Below, piece after piece: positions 7,002-7,189 of a DNA stretch of 7,189 nt. Location of the stretch: positions 1 to 7,189 of the forward strand of contig JAFCBW010000060.1 in the NCBI GenBank assembly GCA_017610525.1, in the 5' to 3' direction. Source of the stretch: Candidatus Nanohalarchaeota archaeon (lineage in GTDB: Archaea; EX4484-52; B79-G9). Numbering within the stretch: position 1 is the stretch's first letter; the number at the start of each line of letters is the position of its first letter. The notes below the pieces were generated by a model that was not told where the DNA came from, searched no databases, and was given only the letters and a program-made list of their open reading frames with translations. The translations under genes and the position numbers were made by a program.

Positions 7002-7077
7002 CCGCAGGCGTGGACGAAGAAATTCGAAACCCCTCCGTAAATCTATTGTCGCCACTGTTTCTTCTTATGAGTTTTTT
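7002..7077 (+). ncRNA. Possible small RNA (speculative)
   Basis: A TATA-like ATTATAAA at 6974-6981 would start plus-strand transcription near 7004. Two small hairpins follow back to back: CCGC-AGGC-GTGG (7002-7013; one G-U pair, so better on the plus strand) and CGAA-GAAA-TTCG (7015-7026, a GNRA tetraloop). TTTTTT at 7072-7077 could terminate. No C/D or H/ACA box set or tRNA cloverleaf is evident. The predicted start falls at the first stem, which weakens the model. Confidence 0.2.
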
Positions 7078-7109
7078 AGACACCGAAAATAATTAGAAGT
7101 TCCTTTTAC

Positions 7110-7119
7110 CTATATATTA
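7110..7119 (+). promoter_or_regulatory. Candidate TATA box near vsr
   Basis: CTATATATTA is the best TATA-like match before vsr but lies only 4 bases before the ATG at 7123. A start site 26 bases downstream would fall inside the gene, favouring the second ATG at 7162. A weaker box, GAAAATAATTA (7085-7095), is better spaced for a leaderless message from 7123. No SD precedes the ATG. Confidence 0.3.
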
Positions 7120-7122
7120 AGT

Positions 7123-7189
7123 ATGGTAGATGTTTTATCAAAAAAACAAAGAAGCTATAATATGTCCCGTATCCGGGGAAGAGATACAA
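7123..7189 (+). CDS. vsr: Very short patch repair (Vsr) endonuclease, N-terminal fragment cut by the window edge
   Basis: Only 22 codons are present. They read MVDVLSKK then QRSYNMSRIRGRDT, matching the diagnostic start of Vsr proteins (pattern: M-x-D then R-S-x-N-M-x-x-I-R-x-x-D-T). Vsr nicks beside the T of T:G mismatches that arise when 5-methylcytosine deaminates, initiating very-short-patch repair. It is normally found with a cytosine-5 DNA methyltransferase or a restriction-modification system. The catalytic residues lie beyond the window, so intactness cannot be judged. The ATG at 7123 is chosen because the family match begins there; an internal ATG at 7162 is the alternative. The gene diverges from pheS, unlike everything else here. 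It is probably accessory DNA. Confidence 0.82.
   Translation, partial: MVDVLSKKQRSYNMSRIRGRDT

Larger units (their letters stand above)
6887..7122. other. Intergenic region between divergent pheS and vsr
   Basis: This region separates the pheS promoter from the plus-strand vsr start. I see no convincing ORF and no complete tRNA. It contains a hairpin at 6938-6964, a plus-strand TATA-like ATTATAAA (6974-6981), a more GC-rich structured stretch with two small hairpins (7002-7026), a T6 run (7072-7077) and AT-rich sequence before vsr. It must hold the vsr promoter. Confidence 0.6.

Noticed and set aside
7011..7040. Possible tRNA T-arm around the TTCGAAA motif
   Set aside because: There is no pairing T stem, acceptor, D or anticodon arm in the flanking sequence on either strand.
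1..7189. CRISPR array, insertion sequence or toxin-antitoxin pair
   Set aside because: I saw no spaced direct repeats, transposase or terminal inverted repeats, and no small two-gene module on either strand.

Overview
The window looks archaeal. It carries GatE, the archaea-specific subunit of the GatDE tRNA amidotransferase, and archaeal/eukaryal-type PheS and PheT. Genes are preceded by TATA-like boxes and by GGTGA Shine-Dalgarno cores rather than bacterial -35/-10 promoters. The lineage is not resolvable from the sequence alone; an uncultured euryarchaeal or DPANN-type genome is plausible. Five complete genes lie on the minus strand, and a sixth, truncated gene diverges from them at the right edge.

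Read in the direction of transcription (right to left), the layout is as follows. A promoter at about 6868-6886 drives pheS (5345-6838), then a class I SAM-dependent methyltransferase (4608-5324), then pheT (2959-4602). The gaps are 20 and 5 bases, so these three almost certainly form one operon. The methyltransferase stop codon lies inside the Shine-Dalgarno sequence of pheT. A T-rich terminator region follows pheT. A separately promoted BRO-N (DinD/antirepressor-like) gene comes next (1986-2822); its codon use differs from its neighbours and it contains a 25-bp near-perfect palindrome. Last is gatE (7-1848), with its own TATA box and ribosome binding site. No gatD is visible.

To the right of the pheS promoter is a 284-base intergenic region with small hairpins, a TATA-like box and a T6 run, which could hold a small RNA. 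It is followed on the plus strand by the first 22 codons of a Vsr-type very-short-patch mismatch endonuclease, which runs off the window.

Functionally the core is aminoacyl-tRNA supply: PheST charges tRNA-Phe, and GatE (with an unseen GatD) converts Glu-tRNA-Gln to Gln-tRNA-Gln. BRO-N and Vsr are accessory genes that suggest traffic from mobile elements or DNA-modification systems. The most interesting points are the methyltransferase lodged between the two PheRS subunit genes, the Vsr start (which predicts a cytosine methyltransferase just outside the window), the palindrome in the BRO-N gene, and the structured intergenic segment. None of these proves a new system on its own.
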